From an uncultured Acetatifactor sp. (GTDB lineage Bacteria; Bacillota; Clostridia; Lachnospirales; Lachnospiraceae): 32,519 nucleotides of DNA. Of this stretch, positions 1 to 8,514 are shown in pieces (position 1 is the first letter of the stretch; every line of letters starts with the position of its first letter). Where the stretch lies: NCBI GenBank assembly GCA_947627115.1, contig CANQUQ010000025.1, positions 1-32,519 on the forward strand, written 5' to 3'. The notes under the pieces were generated by a model that was given only the letters and a program-made list of their open reading frames with translations, did not search any database and was not told the origin of the DNA. The translations under genes were made by a program, and so were the position numbers.

Positions 1-150
1 CCTATGGCGGCGCGTGTCTCCCAGAAGGTGGGCGCGCAGGCCGATCCTACCAACTTCCTGCTCATGCACGCTATGGGCCCCAATGTGGCGGGCGTGATCG
101 GAACCGCGGTGGCAGCCGGAACATTCATGGCGATCTTCGGAGTGTTCTAA
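1..150 (+). CDS. Sodium ion-translocating decarboxylase, beta subunit (C-terminal fragment)
   Basis: Frame 1 is open from the window edge to a TAA at 148-150 and gives the last 49 residues of a membrane protein. The end is glycine/alanine-rich, with the segment [18 protein letters not shown] followed by a short hydrophobic terminus. This matches the C-terminal membrane part of the OadB/GcdB/MmdB family, the integral subunit that couples decarboxylation of carboxybiotin to Na+ export. The assignment is supported by the next gene, 61 bases downstream on the same strand, which encodes the carboxyltransferase subunit of the same kind of complex. The 5' part lies outside the window, so the substrate class (oxaloacetate, methylmalonyl-CoA or glutaconyl-CoA) cannot be read from this fragment. 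Confidence 0.85.
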   Translation, partial: PMAARVSQKVGAQADPTNFLLMHAMGPNVAGVIGTAVAAGTFMAIFGVF

Positions 151-211
151 GCTGCGGCGCCTGAAATGCAACACAGAAAATAAATCCAAAATATTATGGA
201 GGAATTCGTAA

Positions 212-1639
212 ATGTCAGAACAAGTTAAAAAACCGATCAAAATTACGGAAACAATACTGCGTGACGCTCACCAGTCTCTGATCGCTACCAGAATGCCCAC
301 CGAGTTCATGCTTCCCATCGCGGAGAAGATGGATCAGGTCGGCTACCACTCCGTAGAGTGCTGGGGCGGAGCGACCTTCGACGCATCCCTGCGCTTCCTG
401 AAGGAAGACCCCTGGGACCGTCTCCGCAAGCTTCGCGACCGTTTTAAGAATACCAAGCTTCAGATGCTGTTCCGCGGACAGAACATTTTGGGCTACAGGC
501 CTTACGCGGACGATGTGGTGGATGCCTTCGTGCAGAAGTCCATTGCCAACGGTATCGATATCATTCGTATTTTCGATTGCCTGAACGACCTGCGCAACCT
601 GCAGGAGGCGGTAAACGCCACGAACCGCATGAAGCAGCAGGAGGGCAGAGGCCATGCGCAGGTAGCGCTGTCCTATACCCTGGGCGATGCATACACTCTG
701 GAATACTGGACAGATATGGCGAAGAAGATCGAGGAGATGGGTGCGGATTCCATCTGCATCAAGGATATGGCAGGTCTGTTGGTTCCCTACAAGGCAGCCG
801 AGCTGATCTCCGCCATGAAGGGTGCCACCAAGCTTCCGATCCAGCTCCATACCCATTACACCTCCGGCGTGGCAGGCATGACCTACCTGAAGGCCGTAGA
901 GGCGGGCGTGGATGTGATCGATACCGCCATGAGTCCCTTCGCAATGGGAACCTCACAGCCCGCTACCGAGGTCATGGTAGAGACCTTCAAGGGAACGCCC
1001 TATGACACCGGCTTCGATCAGAACCTTCTGGCCGAGATCGCGGATTATTTCCGTCCTTACCGGGATGAGTGCCTAAAGAACGGTCTGCTGAATCCCAAGG
1101 TGATGGGCGTTGACATCAAGACACTGCTGTACCAGGTGCCCGGCGGCATGCTCTCCAACATGGTGAGCCAGCTGAAGGAACAGAACGCAGAGGACAGATA
1201 TTATGATGTGCTCAAGGAGATCCCTCAGGTGCGTAAGGATCTGGGCGAGCCTCCGCTGGTGACTCCCTCCTCACAGATCGTGGGCACGCAGGCCGTGTTC
1301 AACGTGCTGATGGGAGAGAGATACAAGATGGCTACCAAGGAGACCAAGGCGGTTCTGCGCGGCGAGTACGGTCAGACCGTAAAGCCCATGAGCCAGGAGG
1401 TCATCGACAAGGTCATCCCCGGAGAGACACGCATCACCTGCCGTTACGCCGATATGCTTGAGAACGAGATGGATAAGCTGGAAGGCGAGATGAAGGAGTG
1501 GAAGCAGCAGGACGAGGACGTTCTGAGTTACGCGCTGTTCCCTCAGGTCGCTACCGACTTCTTCAAGTACCGTCAGGCACAGCAGGAAAAGGTGGATATG
1601 ACGCAGGCTGATACCAAGAACGGGGCATATCCTGTGTAG
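212..1639 (+). CDS. oadA: Oxaloacetate decarboxylase alpha / pyruvate carboxylase subunit B-type carboxyltransferase, without biotin domain
   Basis: The 475-residue protein has an HMGL-like TIM barrel (about residues 10-280) followed by a conserved carboxylase domain (about 290-460). The metal site of the biotin-dependent carboxyltransferases is visible: ILRDAHQSL with Asp18, CIKDMAG with Lys184 (the lysine carbamylated in the family) and HTH with His213 and His215. The enzyme moves CO2 between the substrate and biotin; with the upstream beta subunit this forms a Na+-pumping decarboxylase at the membrane. The usual C-terminal biotinyl domain with its MKM motif is absent, so biotin must sit on a separate carrier protein, as in methylmalonyl-CoA decarboxylase and many clostridial oxaloacetate decarboxylases. 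A GGAGG lies 8 bases before the ATG. Codon use is strongly biased, which suggests high expression. Transcription ends at the hairpin that follows. Confidence 0.92.
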   Translation: MSEQVKKPIKITETILRDAHQSLIATRMPTEFMLPIAEKMDQVGYHSVECWGGATFDASLRFLKEDPWDRLRKLRDRFKNTKLQMLFRGQNILGYRPYADDVVDAFVQKSIANGIDIIRIFDCLNDLRNLQEAVNATNRMKQQEGRGHAQVALSYTLGDAYTLEYWTDMAKKIEEMGADSICIKDMAGLLVPYKAAELISAMKGATKLPIQLHTHYTSGVAGMTYLKAVEAGVDVIDTAMSPFAMGTSQPATEVMVETFKGTPYDTGFDQNLLAEIADYFRPYRDECLKNGLLNPKVMGVDIKTLLYQVPGGMLSNMVSQLKEQNAEDRYYDVLKEIPQVRKDLGEPPLVTPSSQIVGTQAVFNVLMGERYKMATKETKAVLRGEYGQTVKPMSQEVIDKVIPGETRITCRYADMLENEMDKLEGEMKEWKQQDEDVLSYALFPQVATDFFKYRQAQQEKVDMTQADTKNGAYPV

Positions 1640-1672
1640 ATCGCACAATAAACAGGTTTTTATCAGGTCTTG

Positions 1673-1715
1673 CAGGGACGGCATGATTTCGGTCATGCCG
1701 TTTCCTGTTTTTTTA
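1673..1715 (+). terminator. Rho-independent terminator after the decarboxylase operon
   Basis: CGGCATGA and TCATGCCG form a perfect 8-base stem around a 6-base loop. An outer CAGGGA / TTTCCTG pairing extends it, and a run of seven T follows. It separates the decarboxylase operon from the phosphate regulon. Confidence 0.9.
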
Positions 1716-1740
1716 TTTGCAATTTTGGGCGCCGGCGGAT

Positions 1741-1757
1741 TTTACATTCATTTTACA
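1741..1757 (+). promoter_or_regulatory. Pho box (PhoB/PhoP-type operator) upstream of pstS
   Basis: Two copies of TTTACA at 1741-1746 and 1752-1757 are spaced by five bases, giving an 11-base period. This is the direct-repeat architecture recognised by OmpR/PhoB-family regulators at Pho promoters. The site lies about 85 bases before pstS, and the matching regulator pair is encoded downstream in the same block, so phosphate-starvation induction through that pair is the natural reading. I cannot fix the -10 element with confidence; a weak TTGATT lies at 1775-1780. Confidence 0.75.
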
Positions 1758-1841
1758 TAAGTACGATAACGGATTTGATTTTTCGGAGCTAACATATAGC
1801 TGTACCAAAAGGAAACGAAAAAAGCAAAGGAGAATTATGAA

Positions 1842-2651
1842 ATGAAAAAGATTTTACCATTGATCCTTGCCGCTGCTTTGACAGTATCGGCGTTTGCGGG
1901 CTGCTCATCGCAGCAAAAGAACGGAACAGTTTCTACCGACGGCTCCACCTCTATGGAGGAAGTGATCGGTGTTCTGGGAGAAGCCTTTCAGGAAAAGTAC
2001 AGCGGTATGACCTTTACTTACAATCCCACCGGTTCCGGCTCCGGGATTCAGGCTGTCAAAGAAGGGCGCTGCGATATCGGTCTTTCCAGCCGCAGTCTGA
2101 AGGAGGAAGAAAAAGCGGACGGTCTTACGGAAACGGTCCTTGCCTATGACGGGATCGCCGTGATCGTGAATCCGGAAAACAAGTTGGACGACCTCGATGT
2201 AGAGACACTTGCAAAAATCTATACGGGGGAGATCACAAATTGGTCCGATCTCGGCGGAAATGATGCACAGATCGTTGTAATCGGGCGCGAAGCAGGCAGT
2301 GGGACAAGAGACGGTTTTGAATCCATTACAGGCACAGAGGACGCCTGTAAGTACCGTCAGGAGCTTACATCGACAGGCGATGTGATCACGACGGTTTCTC
2401 AAAACCCGGATGCAATCGGTTATGCTTCTCTCGCCGCTGTCAGCGATCAGGTAAAGGCTCTCTCCGTAGGCGGCATTTCTCCCAGCGAAGCTACAGTCAA
2501 GGATGGCAGCTATTGCATTCAACGTCCGTTCGTGCTGGTAACAAAGACTGGTACGGAGCTTTCCGATGCGGCGCAGACATTCTTTGACTTTGTGCTTTCA
2601 GACGAAGCGGCTCCGCTCATCTCAAAGGCAGGCGCAGTACCCGTAAAATAA
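1842..2651 (+). CDS. pstS: Phosphate-binding lipoprotein PstS
   Basis: The 269-residue protein starts with a lipoprotein signal peptide: a Lys-Lys N-terminus, a hydrophobic core and the lipobox FAGC with Cys21. The mature part carries PstS-family phosphate-contact segments: GSTSMEEVI near residue 34, TGSGSGIQAV near 62, and REAGSGTRDGF near 150. It captures inorganic phosphate outside the membrane and delivers it to PstCA. The start is fixed by AAAGGAG upstream. A two-codon ATG-AAA-TGA at 1837 overlaps the true ATG at 1842 and is not a gene. A Pho box precedes it, and a strong hairpin separates it from pstC, consistent with the binding protein being made in excess over the transporter. Confidence 0.95.
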   Translation: MKKILPLILAAALTVSAFAGCSSQQKNGTVSTDGSTSMEEVIGVLGEAFQEKYSGMTFTYNPTGSGSGIQAVKEGRCDIGLSSRSLKEEEKADGLTETVLAYDGIAVIVNPENKLDDLDVETLAKIYTGEITNWSDLGGNDAQIVVIGREAGSGTRDGFESITGTEDACKYRQELTSTGDVITTVSQNPDAIGYASLAAVSDQVKALSVGGISPSEATVKDGSYCIQRPFVLVTKTGTELSDAAQTFFDFVLSDEAAPLISKAGAVPVK

Positions 2652-2659
2652 GAGAGTAG

Positions 2660-2690
2660 AAGCTGGCGGCACTCATTGCCACCGGCTTTT
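2660..2690 (+). terminator. Hairpin between pstS and pstC, probable partial terminator or attenuator
   Basis: AAGCTGGCGGCA and TGCCACCGGCTT pair over 12 positions, with one C/A mismatch and one wobble pair, around a CTCAT loop; only four T follow. Its place directly after the binding-protein gene fits a partial terminator or an mRNA-stabilising 3' structure that sets pstS above pstCAB. That role is inferred. Confidence 0.6.
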
Positions 2691-2712
2691 ACTGAGATAA
2701 AGGAGAGCAAGG

Positions 2713-3579
2713 ATGAAAAAACAAAAAGCATTTGAGAATTTCATTCACGGTATATTCCTTATTCTGGGTCTGATAACTGTCGGATGCGTACTGCTTATCA
2801 CAGTCTATCTTGTTGTTTCAGGTATTCCCGCAATACGCAAGATAGGGATCAGGGATTTCCTGTTCAATGCAAAATGGGCGTCTGCCGCAAAGGTTCCGTC
2901 CTATGGCATACTGCCGTTTATTCTGACAAGCGTTTACGGCACAGCCGGCGCGATTCTGATCGGCGTACCGATTGGATTTTTGACCTCGGTATATCTTGCA
3001 AAGCTCGCTCCTGCCAAAATCAGGACGGTCGTATCCGGCGCCGTCAGTCTTTTGGCGGGGATACCGTCTGTTGTCTATGGTCTCGTCGGAATGATGGTGC
3101 TTGTCCCCGGTATCAGAAATCTGTTCCATATTCCGGATGGGGCAAGTCTCTTGGCGGCAATTATTGTACTGGCTATTATGATTCTGCCTTCTATTATCAA
3201 TGTGTCGATCACCGCGTTAGAGGCCGTGCCGAAGGAATATGAGGATGCGTCGCTGGCACTTGGCGCGACGCCGGTCGAGACCTACTTCAAGGTGTCGGTC
3301 CCCGCAGCAAAAAGCGGGATTGCAGCAGCGGTAGTGTTGGGCGTCGGTCGCGCGATCGGAGAAGCGATGGCCGTTATGATGGTATCGGGCAATGCACCGA
3401 ATCTGCCGGAGCTTTTCGGAAGCGTCCGCTTTCTGACAACGGCGGTAGCGAGTGAAATGTCCTATTCCAGCGGATTACAAAGACAGGCGTTGTTTTCGAT
3501 CGCCCTTGTGTTATTCCTGTTCATTATGCTCACGGGTGCGGCGCTGAATTTCTTTTTGAAGCGCAGTAAGGAGGAATGA
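2713..3579 (+). CDS. pstC: Phosphate ABC transporter permease PstC
   Basis: The 288-residue integral membrane protein has about six hydrophobic segments, starting near residues 15-40. The ABC permease coupling region is visible as EAVPKEYEDASLALGA, followed by the family-typical GRAIGEAMAVMMVSGN. Together with PstA it forms the channel through which phosphate released by PstS crosses the membrane. The start has AAAGGAG 7 bases upstream. The stop codon overlaps the proposed ATG of pstA as ATGA, so the two permeases are probably translationally coupled. It is assigned as PstC by sequence features and by order in the operon. Confidence 0.94.
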   Translation: MKKQKAFENFIHGIFLILGLITVGCVLLITVYLVVSGIPAIRKIGIRDFLFNAKWASAAKVPSYGILPFILTSVYGTAGAILIGVPIGFLTSVYLAKLAPAKIRTVVSGAVSLLAGIPSVVYGLVGMMVLVPGIRNLFHIPDGASLLAAIIVLAIMILPSIINVSITALEAVPKEYEDASLALGATPVETYFKVSVPAAKSGIAAAVVLGVGRAIGEAMAVMMVSGNAPNLPELFGSVRFLTTAVASEMSYSSGLQRQALFSIALVLFLFIMLTGAALNFFLKRSKEE

Positions 3580-4445
3580 AAACGGTGAACGGTCAAATTG
3601 GCGCAAAGCGAAAGATCAAAATTGCCATGCTTCGGATCCTATGCGGGATCTGTACAGCTTTCACCTGCGGGCTGGTACTTTTTCTGTTGATCTATGTGTT
3701 CGCAAAGGGAATTCCGAATATCTCGTGGGAGCTGCTGTCAACAAAACCGAGCTATCTGTCCGGAAGGATCGGTATTTTGCCGGATATTTTGAATACGGTC
3801 TATATTATTGTCGCAGCATTGGCATTTGTGCTTCCGCTCGGTGTGGGAGCAGCGGTCTACCTTACGGAATATGCGAAGACCAAACGGATCGTTGCCATGA
3901 TCGAATACGCCGCCGAGACGCTCTCCGGAATTCCCTCTATTATTTACGGTCTGGTCGGCATGCTGTTCTTTTGTCAGTTCCTCCATATGCAGACCTCGCT
4001 TTTGGCGGGAGCGTTGACGCTTGTTATTATGAATCTGCCCACTGTTATGCGTACAACGCAGGAAAGTCTGAAAACAGTGCCTCAGTCCTACCGCGAGGGC
4101 GCGTTCGGTCTTGGCGCCGGTAAATGGCGTGTGATACGGACGGTGGTCCTGCCCGGCTGCATAGATGGTATCATCACGGGCTGTATCCTGTCAGTGGGAC
4201 GTATTCTCGGAGAATCGGCAGCGCTCCTGTTTACCGCGGGATTTGCCCACACATTGAACGGATTTTTTGAGGGACTCCGAAGCTCCGGAGCAACGCTGAC
4301 GGTCTCGCTTTATGTTTACGCAAAGGAGCAGGGGGAATTTGGCGTGGCCTTTGCAATTGCTGCGATCCTGATGGTACTTACGCTTGGAATCAATCTTTTT
4401 GCCACGCTAGTAGGGCGCTGGTTCAAAAGGAGGCAGAATATATGA
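3576..4445 (+). CDS. pstA: Phosphate ABC transporter permease PstA
   Basis: The 289-residue permease has about six membrane segments, beginning near residue 20. It carries the PstA-type segments [19 protein letters not shown] and [20 protein letters not shown] (the loop that contacts PstB), and [15 protein letters not shown] near the end. It pairs with PstC. The start is uncertain: the ATG at 3576 overlaps the pstC stop but lies only one base after the GGAGG, while an in-frame GTG at 3585 has a more normal 10-base spacing. The end overlaps the pstB ATG as ATGA. No lesions were seen. Confidence 0.93.
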   Translation: MKTVNGQIGAKRKIKIAMLRILCGICTAFTCGLVLFLLIYVFAKGIPNISWELLSTKPSYLSGRIGILPDILNTVYIIVAALAFVLPLGVGAAVYLTEYAKTKRIVAMIEYAAETLSGIPSIIYGLVGMLFFCQFLHMQTSLLAGALTLVIMNLPTVMRTTQESLKTVPQSYREGAFGLGAGKWRVIRTVVLPGCIDGIITGCILSVGRILGESAALLFTAGFAHTLNGFFEGLRSSGATLTVSLYVYAKEQGEFGVAFAIAAILMVLTLGINLFATLVGRWFKRRQNI

Positions 4446-5197
4446 ATGATATTATTACAGTCCGGGACTTGAATCTTTGGTACGGCAGCGTGCAGGCGCT
4501 CCATCATGTCAGTCTGAACATTCCGGAAAAAACGATCACGGCGCTTATCGGGCCGTCCGGCTGCGGGAAATCCACCTTTTTGAAAACGCTGGACCGAATG
4601 AACGATCTTGTCTCAGGCGTTAAGATCACAGGTGAGGTCTGTTACAAGGGAAATAATATTTTTGCCCCCGGTGTAGATGTGGGTACATTGCGCAAGGAAA
4701 TCGGCATGGTCTTCCAGAAACCTAATCCGTTCCCCATGTCGGTCTATGACAATATCGCCTACGGTCCCCGTACTCACGGAATCCGGGCAAAAGCAAAGCT
4801 GGATGATATTGTGGAACGCTCTCTGCGGGGCGCAGCGATCTGGGACGAGGTAAAGGGAAGGCTGAAAAAGAACGCACTGGGGCTTTCCGGCGGGCAGCAG
4901 CAAAGACTTTGTATCGCCCGCGCATTAGCTGTGGAGCCGGAGGTGCTTTTAATGGACGAGCCGACCTCGGCTCTTGACCCGATATCCACCTCGAAAATCG
5001 AGGAACTGGCAATGACGCTGAAAGAAAAATACACGATCATCATTGTTACCCACAATATGCAGCAGGCGGTGCGCATTTCGGACAGAACAGCATTTTTTCT
5101 TTTGGGAGAGCTTGTAGAGTGCGGAGATACGGAAAAAATGTTTTCAAGTCCGGAGGATCGCCGTACCGAGGATTATATCACAGGGAGGTTCGGATAA
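4442..5197 (+). CDS. pstB: Phosphate ABC transporter ATP-binding protein PstB
   Basis: The 251-residue cytoplasmic ATPase has all core ABC motifs: Walker [10 protein letters not shown] at residues 37-45, the signature LSGGQQQR, Walker [14 protein letters not shown] and the switch histidine in VTHNMQQA. The length and the early phrase [19 protein letters not shown] are typical of PstB. It powers PstCA. AGGAGG lies just upstream of its ATG. Its TAA stop shares one base with the phoU ATG (TAATG). Confidence 0.96.
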   Translation: MNDIITVRDLNLWYGSVQALHHVSLNIPEKTITALIGPSGCGKSTFLKTLDRMNDLVSGVKITGEVCYKGNNIFAPGVDVGTLRKEIGMVFQKPNPFPMSVYDNIAYGPRTHGIRAKAKLDDIVERSLRGAAIWDEVKGRLKKNALGLSGGQQQRLCIARALAVEPEVLLMDEPTSALDPISTSKIEELAMTLKEKYTIIIVTHNMQQAVRISDRTAFFLLGELVECGDTEKMFSSPEDRRTEDYITGRFG

Positions 5198-5853
5198 TGA
5201 GGACACGGTTTGACGAGCAGCTTAACACGCTGGGACAGGAGCTTATCAAGATGGGGGCGCTATGTGAAGAAGTGATTTCTCTTGCAGCTTCCGCCCTTAT
5301 TCAAAAGGATGATGCCCTGGCGGCAAAGATTGCGCCCCTGGACCATGAGATAGACGAAAAAGAACGGCAAATTGAATCTATGTGCCTGCGGCTTTTATTG
5401 CAGCAGCAGCCGGTGGCGCGGGATCTGCGGCAAATATCTGCCGCTTTGAAAATGGTAACGGATATGGAACGGATCGGAGATCAGGCGGAGGACGTTGCGG
5501 AAATTCTGCCATTCCTGAACGGCAGAACACTCCCCGAACATATCCAGATCCGGGAAATGGCAAAGGAAACGTCTAAAATGGTAACGGACAGCGTGGATGC
5601 CTATGTGAAGCAGGATATTTCCATAGCCGAAGCGGTCATTGCTTCCGACGACATTGTAGACGACTATTTTGTTGATATTAAAAGCAGTCTGATTTCCCTG
5701 ATCGCGCAAAATCCCACTGAAGGGGAATATGCACTGGATCTTTTAATGGTAGCAAAATATTTTGAGCGGATCGGGGATCATGCCACGAATATTGCCGGAT
5801 GGGTGCTGTTTTCCGTCACCGGTGAGAAAAAAGGACAGCCGCCGGCAGATTGA
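5197..5853 (+). CDS. phoU: Phosphate signalling regulator PhoU
   Basis: The 218-residue, all-helical protein contains two PhoU repeats, each with the family metal-binding E/DxxxD pattern: KMVTDMERIGDQAEDVAE in the first half and MVAKYFERIGDHATNIAGW in the second. PhoU links Pst transporter activity to the PhoR-type kinase and represses the regulon when phosphate is plentiful. The reading frame is open upstream to 5119, but the ATG at 5197 is chosen. It follows GGGAGG, overlaps the pstB stop by one base and starts with [13 protein letters not shown], which fits the family N-terminus. Confidence 0.94.
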   Translation: MRTRFDEQLNTLGQELIKMGALCEEVISLAASALIQKDDALAAKIAPLDHEIDEKERQIESMCLRLLLQQQPVARDLRQISAALKMVTDMERIGDQAEDVAEILPFLNGRTLPEHIQIREMAKETSKMVTDSVDAYVKQDISIAEAVIASDDIVDDYFVDIKSSLISLIAQNPTEGEYALDLLMVAKYFERIGDHATNIAGWVLFSVTGEKKGQPPAD

Positions 5854-5877
5854 AAAAATGCGAAAATGTGTTATGAT
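5850..5877 (+). promoter_or_regulatory. Putative internal promoter for the two-component pair
   Basis: TTGAAA (5850-5855) and TATGAT (5872-5877) are separated by 16 bases and lie directly at the end of phoU. Each hexamer is one or two positions from the sigma-A consensus. It could give basal expression of the regulator pair independent of the Pho box. Confidence 0.5.
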
Positions 5878-5943
5878 ATTATGGATCCGTACAGGCAGCT
5901 CCCTATCTGTCGGTTTTCCATTCCCTGAAAGGAAGTGACGCTT

Positions 5944-6609
5944 TTGATTTTCTGTGTGGAGGATGATAGCGGAATCCGTGATTTAATGATATATGCCTTG
6001 AACGCTGCAGGCTTTACGGCCGTTGGCTTTTCGGACGGAGCGGCCTTTCTGGACGCATTTTATGAAGAAAGCCCGGAACTGGTGATCCTTGACATTATGC
6101 TTCCCGGAGAGGATGGTATCAGTATTTTGAAACGGCTGCGGGCAGAAGGCAGCAAGGTGCCGGTCATTATGGCTACGGCAAAGGGGACCGAGTATGATAA
6201 GGTGATCGGTCTCGATCTGGGCGCGGACGACTATCTTGCAAAGCCTTTTGGCATGATGGAAATGGTGTCCCGTGTGAAAGCGGTACTCCGCCGCGTATCT
6301 CCCGATCCCCAAGGTGAGGTGCTGTCTCGCTGCGGGATACAGATGGACACAGCGCAGCACATTGTAACGGTAGACGGAACACGGGTAGAGCTTACTCTTA
6401 AGGAATATGAATTGCTCCGAAAGTTTATGGAAAATCCGGGACGTGTGTATACACGCGACCAACTTCTCGGCAGTATATGGGGCGAGACATTTGCCGGTGA
6501 GACCCGCACGGTAGATGTCCATATCGGCACACTGCGGACAAAGCTGGGGCATTTAGGCGAGCGCATTGAAACCGTGCGCGGCGTTGGTTATCGGTTGGAG
6601 GAAAAATGA
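5944..6609 (+). CDS. phoB: OmpR/PhoB-family response regulator
   Basis: The receiver domain (about residues 1-115) has the acidic pair ED at 6-7, the phospho-acceptor Asp50 in VILDIMLPG, Thr78, and Lys100 in YLAKPF. The C-terminal half is a winged-helix DNA-binding domain ending with RTVDVHIGTLRTKLG and RGVGYRLEEK. It should bind Pho boxes such as the one before pstS. The frame is open from a GTG at 5935, but AAAGGAAG sits on top of that codon; the TTG at 5944 has a spacing of about 8 bases and gives the normal N-terminus MIFCVEDD, so it is preferred. The 3' end overlaps the kinase ATG by 4 bases. PhoB is assigned from context, because the sequence alone shows only the OmpR class. Confidence 0.88.
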   Translation: MIFCVEDDSGIRDLMIYALNAAGFTAVGFSDGAAFLDAFYEESPELVILDIMLPGEDGISILKRLRAEGSKVPVIMATAKGTEYDKVIGLDLGADDYLAKPFGMMEMVSRVKAVLRRVSPDPQGEVLSRCGIQMDTAQHIVTVDGTRVELTLKEYELLRKFMENPGRVYTRDQLLGSIWGETFAGETRTVDVHIGTLRTKLGHLGERIETVRGVGYRLEEK

Positions 6610-8282
6610 CAAAACGAATTTTCAGGTCGATCTTTCTTGTGGCTATAGCGGTGTTCTTGGCCTCCGTGGTATTATTTCTCGGAGTGCTTTATGATTATTT
6701 TGGAAATGTTCAACAGAGGGGGCTAAAGACGCAGACGGAGCTGGCCGCGCAGGGCGTCCAGACTGTGGGCGCGGAATATTTTGAGGGGCTATCCCCCAAA
6801 GGCTACCGCATTTCCTGGATCAGTGCGGACGGCAGGGTGCTTTATGACAGCGAAGCGGATTTTTCTGAAATGGAAAACCATCTCGAACGTGAGGAAATCA
6901 AAGAAGCGCTTGAATCAGGTTATGGCGAGAGCTCCCGGTACTCTGTCACACTGATGGAGCGCACTCTGTACAGTGCGAAAAGGCTGACTGATGGAACGGT
7001 GATCCGGCTTTCCGTCGCGCAGAGCACGCTCCTGACATTGCTTCTTGGAATGACGCAGCCCATAGTCATTATCATTGTGATTGCCATGGGGATTTCCTTC
7101 TGGCTGGCCCACCGTCTTTCCAAAAACATTACCGCGCCCTTGAATCAGTTGAATCTGGATGATCCGCTGTCGGGCGAGGGATATGACGAGCTTTCGCCGC
7201 TTCTCCGCCGGATCGACGCCCAGCAGCGGCAGATCCGGCAGCAGGAAACGGAACTGGAGCAAAAGCAGGAGGAATTTGAGGCCGTTACGGAAAATATGGC
7301 GGAGGGCATTATTCTTTTGAATACAAAAGGTATGATCTTAGGAATCAACCGCTCTGCGGAAACCCTTTTCGGAACGACCCACGCCTGCATCGGGAAGCAC
7401 ATTTTGTCGGTCAATCGCAGCATAGAAATTTCGAAGCTTCTTTCGGATATTCCCAAAGGCGTGCGGTCGGAAAAGATCATAGACCTAAATGGAGGAAGGT
7501 ATCAGTTCGCGGCCAGTCCGGTCAGTGAGAACGGTAATATTTTCGGCGCTGTTCTCCTTATGCTGGATGTTACGGAAAAGGAACAGGCCGAACAAATGCG
7601 GCGGGAATTTACAGCGAATGTGTCCCATGAACTCAAGACACCGCTGCATACCATCGCGGGGTGCGCGGAGCTTTTGGAAAACGGCATGGTGAGGCCCGAA
7701 GATACGCAGAGATTCTATGCGCAGATCCGAGGCGAGGCCGGACGCATGATATCCTTGGTAGAGGATATTATTCGCCTTTCTCATTTGGACGAGGGTGCGG
7801 ATGATATGAAGTGGGAGCGTGTCGATCTATATGCGCTGGCTGTACAAACAGTCAGATCACTTTTCCGCGAGGCGGAAAATGCCGGTGTTTCTGTAAGTGT
7901 CGACGGTGAAACCGCAGCGTTGGACGGCGTACCGCAGCTCCTTGAGAGTATCGTCTTTAATCTCACGGACAATGCAATCAAGTATAACCGTCAGGGCGGA
8001 GCGGTAAAGGTATCGGTGGGGCGCTTTGAAGGGGGTGTTCGCCTTTGCGTAGCTGACACGGGAATCGGTATCCCGAAAGAACTGTGTGAGCGTATTTTCG
8101 AGCGGTTCTACCGGGTGGATAAGAGCCGTTCCAAAGAGCTTGGCGGTACCGGGCTGGGCCTATCTATCGTCAAACACGCTGCAAGGCTGCATGATGCGAA
8201 AATAGAGCTGCAGAGCGCGGAGGGCGAAGGTACGACCGTTACAGTGATCTTCCCGGATTCAAAAGAAAATATAAAATCATAA
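6606..8282 (+). CDS. phoR: PhoR-type sensor histidine kinase
   Basis: The 558-residue membrane kinase has TM1 at about residues 8-30, an extracytoplasmic sensor segment of about 110 residues, TM2 at about 143-168, a short linker and coiled coil (about 195-228), a PAS domain (about 225-325), a HisKA domain with the phospho-acceptor His341 in NVSHELKTPLHTI, and a HATPase domain with NLTDNAIKYN, DTGIGIP and GTGLGLSIVKHA. The order sensor-PAS-HisKA-HATPase is that of PhoR/WalK-like kinases. Its position directly after the regulator in a pst-phoU block supports a phosphate role. The start overlaps the regulator stop by 4 bases. A strong terminator follows. Confidence 0.9.
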   Translation: MTKRIFRSIFLVAIAVFLASVVLFLGVLYDYFGNVQQRGLKTQTELAAQGVQTVGAEYFEGLSPKGYRISWISADGRVLYDSEADFSEMENHLEREEIKEALESGYGESSRYSVTLMERTLYSAKRLTDGTVIRLSVAQSTLLTLLLGMTQPIVIIIVIAMGISFWLAHRLSKNITAPLNQLNLDDPLSGEGYDELSPLLRRIDAQQRQIRQQETELEQKQEEFEAVTENMAEGIILLNTKGMILGINRSAETLFGTTHACIGKHILSVNRSIEISKLLSDIPKGVRSEKIIDLNGGRYQFAASPVSENGNIFGAVLLMLDVTEKEQAEQMRREFTANVSHELKTPLHTIAGCAELLENGMVRPEDTQRFYAQIRGEAGRMISLVEDIIRLSHLDEGADDMKWERVDLYALAVQTVRSLFREAENAGVSVSVDGETAALDGVPQLLESIVFNLTDNAIKYNRQGGAVKVSVGRFEGGVRLCVADTGIGIPKELCERIFERFYRVDKSRSKELGGTGLGLSIVKHAARLHDAKIELQSAEGEGTTVTVIFPDSKENIKS

Positions 8283-8292
8283 CGATAAAGGC

Positions 8293-8323
8293 AAAGGCCG
8301 CGGCAATCGTCTGCGGCCTTTTT
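8293..8323 (+). terminator. Rho-independent terminator closing the phosphate regulon
   Basis: AAAGGCCGC and GCGGCCTTT form a perfect 9-base stem around an 11-base loop, followed by more T. It lies 10 bases after the kinase stop codon. Confidence 0.9.
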
Positions 8324-8380
8324 CCTGGGCTCAAGACCTTCTTGCGGACATTCGCCATCCCGCGCGTCTTCTTTTTTTAC

Positions 8381-8410
8381 TTGACAAGCCCCCTGCCGAT
8401 TCAGTAAAAT
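8381..8410 (+). promoter_or_regulatory. Promoter of the TetR-family gene
   Basis: A consensus -35 TTGACA (8381-8386) and a -10 TAAAAT (8405-8410) are spaced by 18 bases, giving a start site near 8417, inside the dyad described next. The leader to the preferred ATG is about 100 bases. Confidence 0.75.
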
Positions 8411-8412
8411 AA

Positions 8413-8429
8413 CAAGTGTTATAAACTTG
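8413..8429 (+). promoter_or_regulatory. Candidate autoregulatory operator of the TetR regulator
   Basis: CAAGT and ACTTG are inverted around a 7-base centre, with one further matching pair inside. The dyad starts 3 bases after the -10 element and covers the likely transcription start, the usual place for a TetR-family self-repression site. Binding by the adjacent regulator is inferred. Confidence 0.45.
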
Positions 8430-8514
8430 CCGCATGTGGATCGGAAGTATGGCGGCCCAGGCGCCCGCCTCCGGCTTCAGGAAGCGCAGGAGACGGATGA
8501 AAGGAATGGTACAT

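Noticed and set aside
1837..1845. ATG-AAA-TGA mini-frame before pstS
   Set aside because: It is two codons long and overlaps the true start; it is probably chance, although a small effect on initiation cannot be excluded.
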